Assembly (NCBI RefSeq): GCF_030814415.1
Contig: NZ_JAUSVB010000002.1
Location: 1 to 64,000, forward strand
Direction: 5' to 3'
From: Cellulomonas humilata
GTDB lineage: Bacteria; Actinomycetota; Actinomycetes; Actinomycetales; Cellulomonadaceae
Length of the DNA stretch: 64,000 nt
The notes beneath the pieces were generated by a model, which made no database searches, was not told where the DNA came from, and was given only the letters and a program-made list of their open reading frames with translations. The translations under genes were made by a program, and so were the position numbers. Shown here in pieces: positions 36,856-45,570 of the stretch. The stretch's first letter is position 1, and every line of letters starts with the position of its first letter.

Positions 36856-38363
36856 AGCTCGTCGCCGTCTCCTCCTGCCCCACGGGCATCGCGCACACCT
36901 ACATGGCCGCCGAGGCCCTCGAGCAGGCCGGCAAGGCTGCCGGCCACGAGGTCCACGTCGAGACGCAGGGCGCGGCCGGCTCGACGCCGCTCGACCCCGC
37001 GATCATCGCGGCGGCCGACGGTGTCATCTACGCCGCCGACCTCGAGGTCAAGGACAAGGACCGGTTCGCCGGCAAGCCGTTCATCGACGTCGGCGTCAAG
37101 AAGGCCGTGCACGACGCCCCGGGCGTCATCGCTGCCGCCGTCGCCGCCGTCGAGGCTGGCGTGCCCGCGGGCGGTCCGGCAGCGCCCGCCGCTCCGGTGA
37201 CCAAGGTCGACCGGAACGCGGGCGTCGGCACCAAGATCCGGCAGTGGCTCATGACGGGTGTCAGCTACATGATCCCGTTCGTCGCCGCGGGCGGGATCCT
37301 CATCGCCCTCGGGTTCATGGTCGCCCAGTTCGCAGGCGGCTCCGACGGCGTCATCGAGGTCACGTCGATCCCGGTCTCGCACCTGCTGAACGACTTCAAC
37401 GCCACCGTCGGCATGGACTGGGCGGCGCTGCTCTTCCAGACCGGTGTGGTCGCCTTCGGGTTCCTGGTCCCGGTGCTGTCCGGGTTCATCGCCTACGCGA
37501 TCGCCGACCGGCCCGGCCTGGTGCCCGGCTTCGTCGGTGGCGCGATCTCCGTCGCCGTCGGCGCCGGCTTCCTGGGTGGCCTGGTCACCGGCTTCATGGC
37601 CGGGTTCCTGGCCCTGTGGATCAGCCGCTGGAAGGTGCCCAAGGGCGTCCGTGGCGTGATGCCGGTGGTCGTCATCCCGCTGCTGTCGACCTTCGTGGTC
37701 GGGCTCGTGATGTTCCTCATCATCGGGCAGCCGATCGCGAGCCTCATGAACGGGCTGAGCAGCTGGCTCAACGGCCTGTCCGGCTCCAACCTGATCCTGC
37801 TCGGCGCCCTGCTCGGCGCGATGATGGGCTTCGACCTCGGTGGCCCGATCAACAAGGTGGCCTACACGTTCGCAGTGACGGGCCTGGCGACCGAGGGCCT
37901 CGCCACGGACGCCGTCCAGTACCGGATCATGGCCGCGGTCATGGCCGCCGGCATGGTGGCCCCGCTGGCCATGGCGCTCGCGTCGACCGTGCGCAAGAAG
38001 CTGTTCACGCACGCCGAGCAGGAGAACGGCAAGGCCGCGTGGCTGCTGGGTCTCTCGTTCATCTCCGAGGGCGCCATCCCGTTCGCGGCGGCCGACCCGT
38101 GGCGCGTCATCGTGTCCTCGCTCGTCGGCTCCAGCGTCACCGGTGCCCTCGTGATGGCGGTCGGCTCCGGCCAGCGCGCCCCGCACGGTGGCATCTGGGT
38201 GCTGCCGCTCATCTCGAACCCGCTCGGGTTCCTCATGGCCGTCGCCGTCGGCACCGTGATCTCCGCCGGCCTCGTGATCGCCCTGAAGAGCGCCAAGCCG
38301 AACGAGATCGTCAAGGCCGAGCAGGCCGCCGACGCCCAGGCGCTCGTCGCCACCGCCGCCTGA
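36852..38363 (+). CDS. fruA: Fructose PTS EIIBC permease
   Basis: The 503-residue protein has an EIIB domain (1-100) with phospho-Cys9 in VAVSSCPTGIAHTYM, an Ala/Pro linker, and an EIIC domain (about 120-490) with around ten membrane segments, including GFDLGGPINKVAYTFA and SEGAIPFAAADP. It imports fructose and releases fructose-1-phosphate inside the cell. It is coupled to the EIIA gene. Confidence 0.96.
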   Translation: MKLVAVSSCPTGIAHTYMAAEALEQAGKAAGHEVHVETQGAAGSTPLDPAIIAAADGVIYAADLEVKDKDRFAGKPFIDVGVKKAVHDAPGVIAAAVAAVEAGVPAGGPAAPAAPVTKVDRNAGVGTKIRQWLMTGVSYMIPFVAAGGILIALGFMVAQFAGGSDGVIEVTSIPVSHLLNDFNATVGMDWAALLFQTGVVAFGFLVPVLSGFIAYAIADRPGLVPGFVGGAISVAVGAGFLGGLVTGFMAGFLALWISRWKVPKGVRGVMPVVVIPLLSTFVVGLVMFLIIGQPIASLMNGLSSWLNGLSGSNLILLGALLGAMMGFDLGGPINKVAYTFAVTGLATEGLATDAVQYRIMAAVMAAGMVAPLAMALASTVRKKLFTHAEQENGKAAWLLGLSFISEGAIPFAAADPWRVIVSSLVGSSVTGALVMAVGSGQRAPHGGIWVLPLISNPLGFLMAVAVGTVISAGLVIALKSAKPNEIVKAEQAADAQALVATAA

Positions 38364-38375
38364 TCCATCCACCCG

Positions 38376-38399
38376 CCGCCCGGCACCGTGGCCGGGCGG
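38376..38399 (+). terminator. Intra-operon hairpin between fruA and ptsH
   Basis: A perfect 9-bp stem (CCGCCCGGC, 38376-38384; GCCGGGCGG, 38391-38399) with a six-base loop lies 12 bases after the fruA stop and 20 before ptsH. It may stop part of the transcripts or protect the upstream message, setting different levels of permease and general PTS proteins. Confidence 0.6.
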
Positions 38400-38419
38400 C
38401 CCCCGATCGGAGACCTCTC

Positions 38420-38698
38420 ATGCCTCAGCGCACCGTCGCCGTCGCCTCGCGCGTCGGCCTGCACGCCCGCCCCGCCATGCTCTTCACGCAGGCCGTCGCC
38501 GAGACCGGGCTGCCCGTCACCATCGCCCGCCCGGACGGTGAGCCGGTCGACGCCGGCAGCATCCTGTTCGTCATGTCGCTCGGTGTCCCCAGCGGCGAGG
38601 TCGTCACCCTGACCGCCGAGGGGGAGGGGGCCGACGCCGCGCTCGACGGGCTGGTCGACCTCCTGGCGACCGACCTGGACGCGGAGGAAGCATCATGA
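38420..38698 (+). CDS. ptsH: Phosphocarrier protein HPr
   Basis: The 92-residue HPr has the active-site His15 in RVGLHARPAM. A Ser at 47 (DAGSILFVMSLG) occupies the place of the regulatory Ser46, though no HPr kinase is expected in this group. HPr passes phosphate from Enzyme I to the fructose EIIA. ptsI overlaps its stop by 4 bp. Confidence 0.94.
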   Translation: MPQRTVAVASRVGLHARPAMLFTQAVAETGLPVTIARPDGEPVDAGSILFVMSLGVPSGEVVTLTAEGEGADAALDGLVDLLATDLDAEEAS

Positions 38699-40413
38699 GT
38701 GCTGCGAGCACGGCCGCCCTCGGTCACGTGCTCCAAGGGGTGGGCGTCGGTCGCCGGGCAGTCGTCGGGCCCGTCGCCCAGGTCCGGCCCGCGCCGCACG
38801 TCGCCGCCGACGCGCCCCTGCTGGTCGACGGGGTCCCGGCCGACATCCCGACCGCGCACGCCCACGTCGAGCAGGCGTTCTCCGACGTCGCCGCGAGACT
38901 GCGGGAGCAGTCGGGGCGGTCCACCGGCACGGTGAAGGACGTCCTCGCGGCCACCGCGCAGATGGCCGACGACAAGGCCCTGCGGAGTGGCGTGCTGCAG
39001 CGGATCGACGCCGGCGAGCCCGTGGTCAGCGCCGTCGACGGCGTCGTCGAGATGTTCGCGACGATGTTCGAGCAGGCCGGCGGCTACCTCGCGGAGCGCG
39101 TCACCGACCTGCGGTCCGTGCGCGACCGCGTGGTCGCTGCCGCCCTGGGCCTGCCGGCGCCCGGCGTGCCGTCGCTGGACCGGCCGTCCGTGATCGTCGC
39201 CAAGGACCTCGCTCCCGCCGACACGGCCGCGCTCGACCTGGCGAACGTCCTGGCGATCGTCACCGAGCTCGGCGGACCCACCGGCCACACCGCGATCATC
39301 GCCGGGCAGCTCGGTCTCCCGTGCATCGTGCGGGTCGCCGGTGCAACGGCGCTCCCCGACGGCGTGGACGTGGCCGTCGACGCCGCCGACGGCACGGTCA
39401 CTCCCGACCCGTCCGAGGGTCAGCGTGCCGAGCTGGAGCGGCGAGCGACCGTCGAGCGGACGCTCGAGTCGGACACGGCACCCGGCGCCACCGCCGACGG
39501 CCGGGCGGTCGCGCTGCTGGCCAACATCGGCACCGCCGAGGACGCCGCCCGCGTCGCCGGCGGTGGCGTCGAGGGCGTCGGCCTGTTCCGGACCGAGGTG
39601 CTGTTCCTGGAGAGCACCACGGCGCCGACGCTTGAGGCCCAGGCCGCCGTCTACACACGCGTGCTGCGCTCCTTCGGTGACCGCAAGGTCGTCGTCCGCA
39701 CGCTCGACGCCGGCGCGGACAAGCCGCTGGCCTTCGCGACGCAGCCCGACGAGGAGAACCCGGCGCTCGGCGTGCGCGGCTACCGCCTGGTGCGCACCCA
39801 TCCCGAGCTCCTGGACACCCAGCTCGAGGCCCTCGCGCACGCGCAGGCCGAGACGGGGACCACGCCCTGGGTCATGGCGCCGATGATCGCGACGGCCGCC
39901 GAGGCGCGCGAGTTCGCCCGCCGGGCACGCGCGGCCGGCGTCGCCACGGTCGGCGTGATGATCGAGGTGCCGGCCGCGGCCCTGCGCGCGCAGGAGATCC
40001 TCGCCGAGGTGGACTTCGTCTCCCTGGGCACCAACGACCTCGCGCAGTACGCGATGGCGACCGACCGCCTGCGCGGCGAGCTGGCCGACCTGCTGGACCC
40101 GTGGCAGCCGGCCGTCCTCGACCTGGTCAACGCGACCGCCCGTGCGGGGCTCCAGGCGCGCAAGCCCGTCGGAGTCTGCGGGGAGTCCGCGTCCGACCCG
40201 GTGCTCGCGCTGGTGCTCGTCGGGCTCGGCGTGACCAGCCTGTCGATGTCCGCGGGGGCCGTCCCCGCGGTCCGGTACGCCCTGCGCCACCACACCACCG
40301 CCGAGTGCGCCACGATGGCGGCCGCCGCGCTCGCGGCACCCTCGGCGGTCGAGGGGCGGGCCGCCGTGGTCGGGCTGCTGCACGCGGACGTGCGGGAGAC
40401 GCTGGGCGTGTAA
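38695..40413 (+). CDS. ptsI: PTS Enzyme I (PEP-protein phosphotransferase)
   Basis: The 572-residue Enzyme I takes phosphate from PEP. The phospho-His lies in TELGGPTGHTAIIAGQLG, and the PEP-binding C-terminal barrel shows VGLFRTEVLFLE, FVSLGTNDLAQYAMATDR and the acid Cys in GVCGESASDP. Length is normal. As the last gene of the fructose operon it makes the locus a self-contained PTS; it may also be the only Enzyme I of the cell. Confidence 0.96.
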   Translation: MSAASTAALGHVLQGVGVGRRAVVGPVAQVRPAPHVAADAPLLVDGVPADIPTAHAHVEQAFSDVAARLREQSGRSTGTVKDVLAATAQMADDKALRSGVLQRIDAGEPVVSAVDGVVEMFATMFEQAGGYLAERVTDLRSVRDRVVAAALGLPAPGVPSLDRPSVIVAKDLAPADTAALDLANVLAIVTELGGPTGHTAIIAGQLGLPCIVRVAGATALPDGVDVAVDAADGTVTPDPSEGQRAELERRATVERTLESDTAPGATADGRAVALLANIGTAEDAARVAGGGVEGVGLFRTEVLFLESTTAPTLEAQAAVYTRVLRSFGDRKVVVRTLDAGADKPLAFATQPDEENPALGVRGYRLVRTHPELLDTQLEALAHAQAETGTTPWVMAPMIATAAEAREFARRARAAGVATVGVMIEVPAAALRAQEILAEVDFVSLGTNDLAQYAMATDRLRGELADLLDPWQPAVLDLVNATARAGLQARKPVGVCGESASDPVLALVLVGLGVTSLSMSAGAVPAVRYALRHHTTAECATMAAAALAAPSAVEGRAAVVGLLHADVRETLGV

Positions 40414-40499
40414 GCGCTGCAGGCTCAGCGTCTAGGGGCGACAGGCCGGGAGAGGGCACGCGCGCGGTTTTCTGCGGTCGCGCGCGTACCCTCGCCGGT

Positions 40500-42131
40500 A
40501 TGGCGCACGACCCGGGACACATCGAGCTCCACGACCCTGAGACCGACCCGCTCGCGACGTACGTGCTGGAGCCGGACGACGTCCGACCACTGCTACGACG
40601 CGTGGTCACCTCGCCCGGCGCGGGGGCGTTCACGTCGCACGCGCCGTTCACGGGCAGTCCGATCGCCGCGATCCCGCTCTCGACGCGGGACGACGTCGCC
40701 CGCGCCGCGAAGAGCGCGCGGGCAGCGCAGCGGCTCTGGGCAGCCCGCCCGCTGCGCGACCGCACGGCGGTGCTGTCCCGCGTGCACGACCTGGTGCTCG
40801 AGCGCCAGAGCGACGTGCTCGACCTCATCCAGCTGGAGTCCGGCAAGGCGCGGGTCTCGGCGTTCGAGGAGGTCTGCGACATCGCCCTGGTCGCCCGGCA
40901 CTATGCCGCGCGCGCCGGCCGGTACCTCGCGCCCCGTCGGGTCCCGGGACTGCTCCCCGGCCTGACCAGCGTCCGCGTGCTGCGGCACCCGGTGGGGGTC
41001 GTCGGGATCGTCGCCCCCTGGAACTTCCCGCTGACCCTCACGCTCGGCGACGTGCTGCCCGCGCTGGTCGCCGGCAACGCCGTCATCCTGCGGCCGGACC
41101 CGCAGACGGCTCTCACGTCGCTGTGGGCCGCGGAGCTCCTGGAGGAGGCCGGGCTTCCCGACGGGCTCCTGCAGGTGGTCGTCGGCGACGGGCCGACCAT
41201 CGGTGCGGCCGTCGTCGAGAACGTCGACCACGTGAGCTTCACCGGGTCCACCCGCACGGGCCGCGTCGTCGCCGCGCAGGCGGGGGAGCGGCTGGTGTCG
41301 GCCACGCTCGAGCTGGGCGGCAAGAACCCGATGTACGTCGCCGAGGACGTGGACGTCGAGGTCGCCGCCGAGGGGGCCGTCCGTGCCTGCTTCGTCGGTG
41401 CCGGGCAGGTCTGCGTGAGCATCGAGCGGATCTACGTGCACGAGGACGTGGCCGACGAGTTCACCGCGGCCTTCGTGCGCCGGACGCGCGAGGTGCGCCT
41501 CGGCTCGGGGCTCGACTACCGCTCGGACATGGGCTCGCTGACGTCCGCGGCGCAGCTGGCCACCGTCGTCGAGCACGTCGAGGACGCCGTCGGGCACGGC
41601 GCGACGGTGCTCACCGGGGCCGTCCACCGCGCCGACCTGGGGCCGTGGTTCTACGAGCCGACCATCCTCACCGACGTGCCGAACGAGGCGCGGCTGGTGC
41701 GCGAGGAGACGTTCGGGCCGGTCGTGAGCATCTACCGCGTGGCCTCCGACGACGAGGCCGTCGCGGCGATGAACGACAGCGACCTCGGCCTGAACGCCAG
41801 CGTCTGGACCGCGGACACCCGCCGTGGTGCGGCGATCGCCGCGCGGGTGCGGGCCGGGACCGTGAACGTCAACGAGGGGTACGTGGCCACCTGGGGCTCC
41901 GTCGCGGCGCCGCAGGGTGGCGTCGGGACGTCAGGCATCGGCAGCCGGCACGGGCGCGAGGGCCTCTGGGAGACCACCCGGGTGCAGACGGTCGCGGTCC
42001 AGCACGGCGCGCACGGCGTCCTCGGCGCCCCGGGCGTCGGCCTGCACCGCCTCTTCGACCTGGGCACCGACACCTGGCCCCGCGTCTACACGGAGGTCCT
42101 GCGCACGATGAAGAAGCTCCGCCTCCCGTAG
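40500..42131 (+). CDS. gabD2: Succinate-semialdehyde dehydrogenase (NADP+)
   Basis: The 543-residue aldehyde dehydrogenase has PWNFPLTLTLGDVLPALVAGN, SFTGSTRTGR, the general base in TLELGGKNP and the catalytic Cys in GAGQVCVSIERI. The sequence is closest in style to actinobacterial GabD2, which oxidises succinic semialdehyde. A C-terminal extension of about 40 residues follows the core. TACCCT lies seven bases before the ATG, making it leaderless. It converges on ackA with a 12-bp gap. Confidence 0.87.
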   Translation: MAHDPGHIELHDPETDPLATYVLEPDDVRPLLRRVVTSPGAGAFTSHAPFTGSPIAAIPLSTRDDVARAAKSARAAQRLWAARPLRDRTAVLSRVHDLVLERQSDVLDLIQLESGKARVSAFEEVCDIALVARHYAARAGRYLAPRRVPGLLPGLTSVRVLRHPVGVVGIVAPWNFPLTLTLGDVLPALVAGNAVILRPDPQTALTSLWAAELLEEAGLPDGLLQVVVGDGPTIGAAVVENVDHVSFTGSTRTGRVVAAQAGERLVSATLELGGKNPMYVAEDVDVEVAAEGAVRACFVGAGQVCVSIERIYVHEDVADEFTAAFVRRTREVRLGSGLDYRSDMGSLTSAAQLATVVEHVEDAVGHGATVLTGAVHRADLGPWFYEPTILTDVPNEARLVREETFGPVVSIYRVASDDEAVAAMNDSDLGLNASVWTADTRRGAAIAARVRAGTVNVNEGYVATWGSVAAPQGGVGTSGIGSRHGREGLWETTRVQTVAVQHGAHGVLGAPGVGLHRLFDLGTDTWPRVYTEVLRTMKKLRLP

Positions 42132-42143
42132 CGCTCAGTGGGT

Positions 42144-43418
42144 TCAGGCGTGGCCCGTGGCAGCGGGGGCCGGGTCGGACTCGTCGCTCGTGCCCTCGTA
42201 GCCGGCCGTCTCGATCGTGTCGATCGCCTGGCGGGCGATCGCGAGCTCCTCGTTGGTCGGGACCACCATCACCAGGGTGCTGGTCCAGTCCGGGGAGATG
42301 ATCGTCGGCTCCTTCTTGCGGCCCGCGTTGCGGTCGGCGTCCACCGCGATGCCCAGAGGCTCCAGACCCTCGAGCGCGCGGGCGCGGACGATGTCGTCGT
42401 TCTCGCCGACGCCCGCCGTGAACGTGATGACGTCGACCCGGCCGAGGACGGCGTAGTAGGCGCCGACGTACTTGCGCAGCCGGTGCAGGTAGACGTCGAG
42501 GGCCAGCGCGGCGTCCTCGTCGCCTGCGTCGACCAGCGCGTGCAGCTCGCGGAAGTCATTCTCGCCCGCCAGCCCCTTGAGCCCGGAGCGCCGGTTGAGC
42601 AGGTCGTCCACGTCGTCGACCGACAGCCCGGCGTTGCGCTGCAGGTGGATGAGCACGGCGGGGTCGATGTCGCCCGACCGGGTGCCCATGACCAGGCCCT
42701 CCAGCGGGGTCATGCCCATCGACGTCTCGACGGCGACACCACCGCGGACCGCCGACGCCGACGCCCCGTTCCCCAGGTGCAGCACGATCTGGTTGAGGTC
42801 CTCGAGCCGGCGACCGAGCACTCGCGCGACCTTGCCGGACACGTACTGGTGCGACGTCCCGTGGAACCCGTACCGGCGCACCCCGTGCTCGCGGGCGACG
42901 TCCTTGTCGATCGCGTACGTGGCGGCCGCCTCGGGCAGCGTGCGGAAGAACGCGGTGTCGAACACGACGACGTGCGGCACGTCCGGCAGCAGCTCGCGGG
43001 CCACCTGGATGCCGGTGAGGTTGGGCGGGTTGTGCAGGGGAGCCAAGGGGGAGAGGGCGTCGATCTGGGCGACGACGTCGTCGTCGACGATCACGGGCGA
43101 GCCGAAGACCGCCCCGCCGTGCACCACCCGGTGGCCGACCGCCACCACGTGCGCCTGGGCGAGGTCAGGCCCGACCTCCTCGAACAGGGCGAGCACCGCG
43201 CGCAGGCCGGCGCCGTGGTCGGCGACCGGGTCCGTCCGCTGCGTCGTGCTGCCGGCGTACGTGTGCTTCACGGAGCCCTCGTCCTCGCCGATCCGCTCGA
43301 CGATGCCCGAGGCGATCGCCTCGCCGCCGACGGGATCGACCAGCTGGTACTTGATCGACGACGAGCCGGAGTTCACGACGAGCACGGATCCCGGGTGGGC
43401 CGGGGCGGTGGGGCTCAT
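42144..43418 (-). CDS. ackA: Acetate kinase
   Basis: AckA converts acetyl phosphate and ADP to acetate and ATP. The 424-residue enzyme shows VLVVNSGSSSIKYQLVD, GHRVVHGG, FDTAFFRTLP, RRYGFHGTSHQYV and HLGNGASASA. The ATG overlaps the pta stop by 4 bp, so the two are coupled. It completes the route from phosphoketolase to acetate. Confidence 0.97.
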   Translation of the reverse strand: MSPTAPAHPGSVLVVNSGSSSIKYQLVDPVGGEAIASGIVERIGEDEGSVKHTYAGSTTQRTDPVADHGAGLRAVLALFEEVGPDLAQAHVVAVGHRVVHGGAVFGSPVIVDDDVVAQIDALSPLAPLHNPPNLTGIQVARELLPDVPHVVVFDTAFFRTLPEAAATYAIDKDVAREHGVRRYGFHGTSHQYVSGKVARVLGRRLEDLNQIVLHLGNGASASAVRGGVAVETSMGMTPLEGLVMGTRSGDIDPAVLIHLQRNAGLSVDDVDDLLNRRSGLKGLAGENDFRELHALVDAGDEDAALALDVYLHRLRKYVGAYYAVLGRVDVITFTAGVGENDDIVRARALEGLEPLGIAVDADRNAGRKKEPTIISPDWTSTLVMVVPTNEELAIARQAIDTIETAGYEGTSDESDPAPAATGHA

Positions 43419-45487
43419 GAGGGGTCCTCTGCTTGCGCCTGGATCGCTGTGATGGCGACGGTGTTGACGATGTCCTGCACCAGCGCACCTCGCGACAGGT
43501 CGTTGACCGGCTTGCGCAGACCCTGCAGGACGGGGCCGATGGCGACCGCCCCCGCGGAGCGCTGCACCGCCTTGTAGGTGTTGTTCCCGGTGTTGAGGTC
43601 GGGGAACACGAATACCGTCGCCCGTCCGGCCACGGCCGAGTCCGGCATCTTCGTCTTGGCCACGGAGGCGTCGACGGCGGCGTCGTACTGGATCGGCCCC
43701 TCGACGGACAGGTCGGGGCGCCGCTCCCTGACGAGCGCTGTCGCTGCGCGGACCTTCTCGACGTCCGCGCCCGAGCCCGACTCGCCCGTGGAGTAGGACA
43801 GCATCGCGATGCGCGGCTCGATGCCGAACTGCTGGGCGGTGCCCGCCGACGAGATCGCGATGTCGGCCAGCTGCTCCGCGGTCGGGTCCGGGATGACGGC
43901 GCAGTCGGCGTAGACGAGGACGCGGTCCTCCAGGCACATGAGGAACGCGCTCGAGACGCTGGAGACGCCCGGGCTGGTCTTGATGATCTCGAACGACGGC
44001 TTGATGGTGTGCGCCGTGGTGTGGGCCGCTCCGGAGACCATGCCGTCGGCGAGCCCGAGCTGGACCATCATCGTGCCGAAGTACGACACGGAGGAGACGA
44101 TCTCCCGCGCGCGGTCCACGGTCATGCCCTTGTGCTTGCGCATCTCGGTGTACTCGACGGCGAACCGCTCGAGCAGCTCGCCGTCGTGCGGGTCGATGAT
44201 CGCGGCGGCGTCGAGGTCGAGCCCCAGCTCCGTCGCGCGGGCGCGGATGGCCGGCTCCTCGCCGAGGATCGTGAGGTCCGCGACGCCGCGCTGCAGCAGG
44301 GTCGACGCAGCACGCAGGATCCGGTCGTCGCCGCCCTCGGGGAGCACCACGTGCTGGCGGTCGGAACGGGCCCGGTCCAGCAGCGCGAACTCGAACATCA
44401 GCGGGGTGACCACCTCGGGCCGCTCCACGTCGAGCGCGGCCAGCAGCGCCGAACCGTCGACGTGCTGCTCGAACAGCGACAGCGCGGTGTCGACCTTGCG
44501 CTGCGAGTCGGCGGTGAGGCGCCCGTGCGTGTCGCCGACGGCGCTCGCGGACCGGAAGGTGCCCAGCTCGGTGGACAGGATCGGCAGCCTGCTCCCGAGC
44601 CCGTTCACCAGACGGGTGATCAGCGGCTCCGGACGGAACCCGCCGTTGAGGATGATCCCGGCGAGCGACGGGAACCCTTCGGCCTGGTGCGCCATGAGCA
44701 GGCCGAGCAGCACGTCCGAGCGGTCGCCGGGCGTGATCACGACCGACCCGTCGGTCAGCTTGCCCAGCAGGTGCTCCACGGACATGGCGCCGACGATGAC
44801 GTCGAGCACCTCGCGCGACAGCAGCGCCTCGTCGCCGGCGATCAGGGTCCCGCGCACGGCCTCCGACAGCTGACGGACGGTCGGGGCGGTCAGCAGGGAG
44901 TTCTCCGGCACCGCCCACGACGGCAGCCCGGTGCCGTCCCGCAGGGCGTCGCGGACACCGCTGACCGAGCCCGGGGCGCACCGGTTGGCCACGACGGAGA
45001 CCACCTGGGCGTGGTTGGCGTGCATCTCCGTGACGACGATGTCGGCCACCTGCGCAACGACCGCGGGCTTGCGGTGGCTGCCGTTGATGACGAGCACGAC
45101 CGGCGCCCCGAGGTTCGCGGCGATGCGGGCGTTGTAGGCCAGCTCGGTGGGCCCGGCGACGTCCGTGTAGTCGGTGCCGACCACCACGACGGCGTCGCAG
45201 CGCCGCTCGACGTCGTGGTACCTGGCCACGATCTGGGCGAGCGCCGCCTCGTGGTCCTCGAGCACCTGCTCGTACGTCACGCCGACGCACTCGTCGTAGG
45301 TGAGGTCGACCCCGTCGTGGTGGAGCAGGAGCTCGAGCACGTAGTCACGGACGTCGGTCGACCGGGCGACCGGGCGGAACACCCCGACCCGTTGGACGGT
45401 GCGGGCCAGCAGGTCCACCAGGCCGAGCGCGACCATGGACTTGCCGGAGTCCCCTTCGGGGGACGTGACGTAGATGCTGCGGGCCAC
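43415..45487 (-). CDS. pta: Phosphate acetyltransferase
   Basis: Pta interconverts acetyl-CoA and acetyl phosphate. The 690-residue long form has an N-terminal P-loop, dethiobiotin-synthetase-like domain (SIYVTSPEGDSGKSMVALG), a DRTGG domain in the middle (about 215-330), and the catalytic PTA domain (about 365-690, GLADGMVSGAAHTTAHT and FPDLNTGNNTYKAVQR). GTG 45487 is chosen because the P-loop strand starts there. It lies 83 bases after xfp with a hairpin between. Confidence 0.95.
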   Translation of the reverse strand: MARSIYVTSPEGDSGKSMVALGLVDLLARTVQRVGVFRPVARSTDVRDYVLELLLHHDGVDLTYDECVGVTYEQVLEDHEAALAQIVARYHDVERRCDAVVVVGTDYTDVAGPTELAYNARIAANLGAPVVLVINGSHRKPAVVAQVADIVVTEMHANHAQVVSVVANRCAPGSVSGVRDALRDGTGLPSWAVPENSLLTAPTVRQLSEAVRGTLIAGDEALLSREVLDVIVGAMSVEHLLGKLTDGSVVITPGDRSDVLLGLLMAHQAEGFPSLAGIILNGGFRPEPLITRLVNGLGSRLPILSTELGTFRSASAVGDTHGRLTADSQRKVDTALSLFEQHVDGSALLAALDVERPEVVTPLMFEFALLDRARSDRQHVVLPEGGDDRILRAASTLLQRGVADLTILGEEPAIRARATELGLDLDAAAIIDPHDGELLERFAVEYTEMRKHKGMTVDRAREIVSSVSYFGTMMVQLGLADGMVSGAAHTTAHTIKPSFEIIKTSPGVSSVSSAFLMCLEDRVLVYADCAVIPDPTAEQLADIAISSAGTAQQFGIEPRIAMLSYSTGESGSGADVEKVRAATALVRERRPDLSVEGPIQYDAAVDASVAKTKMPDSAVAGRATVFVFPDLNTGNNTYKAVQRSAGAVAIGPVLQGLRKPVNDLSRGALVQDIVNTVAITAIQAQAEDPS

Positions 45488-45526
45488 GGTGGGTGTCTCC
45501 GATGCGGTGCGGGTTGCGGTGCGGGA

Positions 45527-45558
45527 CCGTGGGGCGGGCAGCGGCGCCCGCCCCACGG
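45527..45558 (-). terminator. Hairpin between phosphoketolase and pta
   Basis: A perfect 13-bp stem (45527-45539 and 45546-45558, core GTGGGGCGGGC) with a six-base loop lies 12 bases after the xfp stop on the minus strand. No T-run follows. It is probably a partial terminator or message-stability element that lowers pta-ackA relative to xfp. Confidence 0.7.
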
Positions 45559-45570
45559 ACAACTGGGGTG

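Noticed and set aside
34575..38372. A 1265-codon minus-strand open frame antisense to the fructose PTS operon.
   Set aside because: It is antisense to well-conserved fru genes, its translation is low-complexity Arg/Asp/Gly/Val-rich, and such frames are expected by chance at this GC content.
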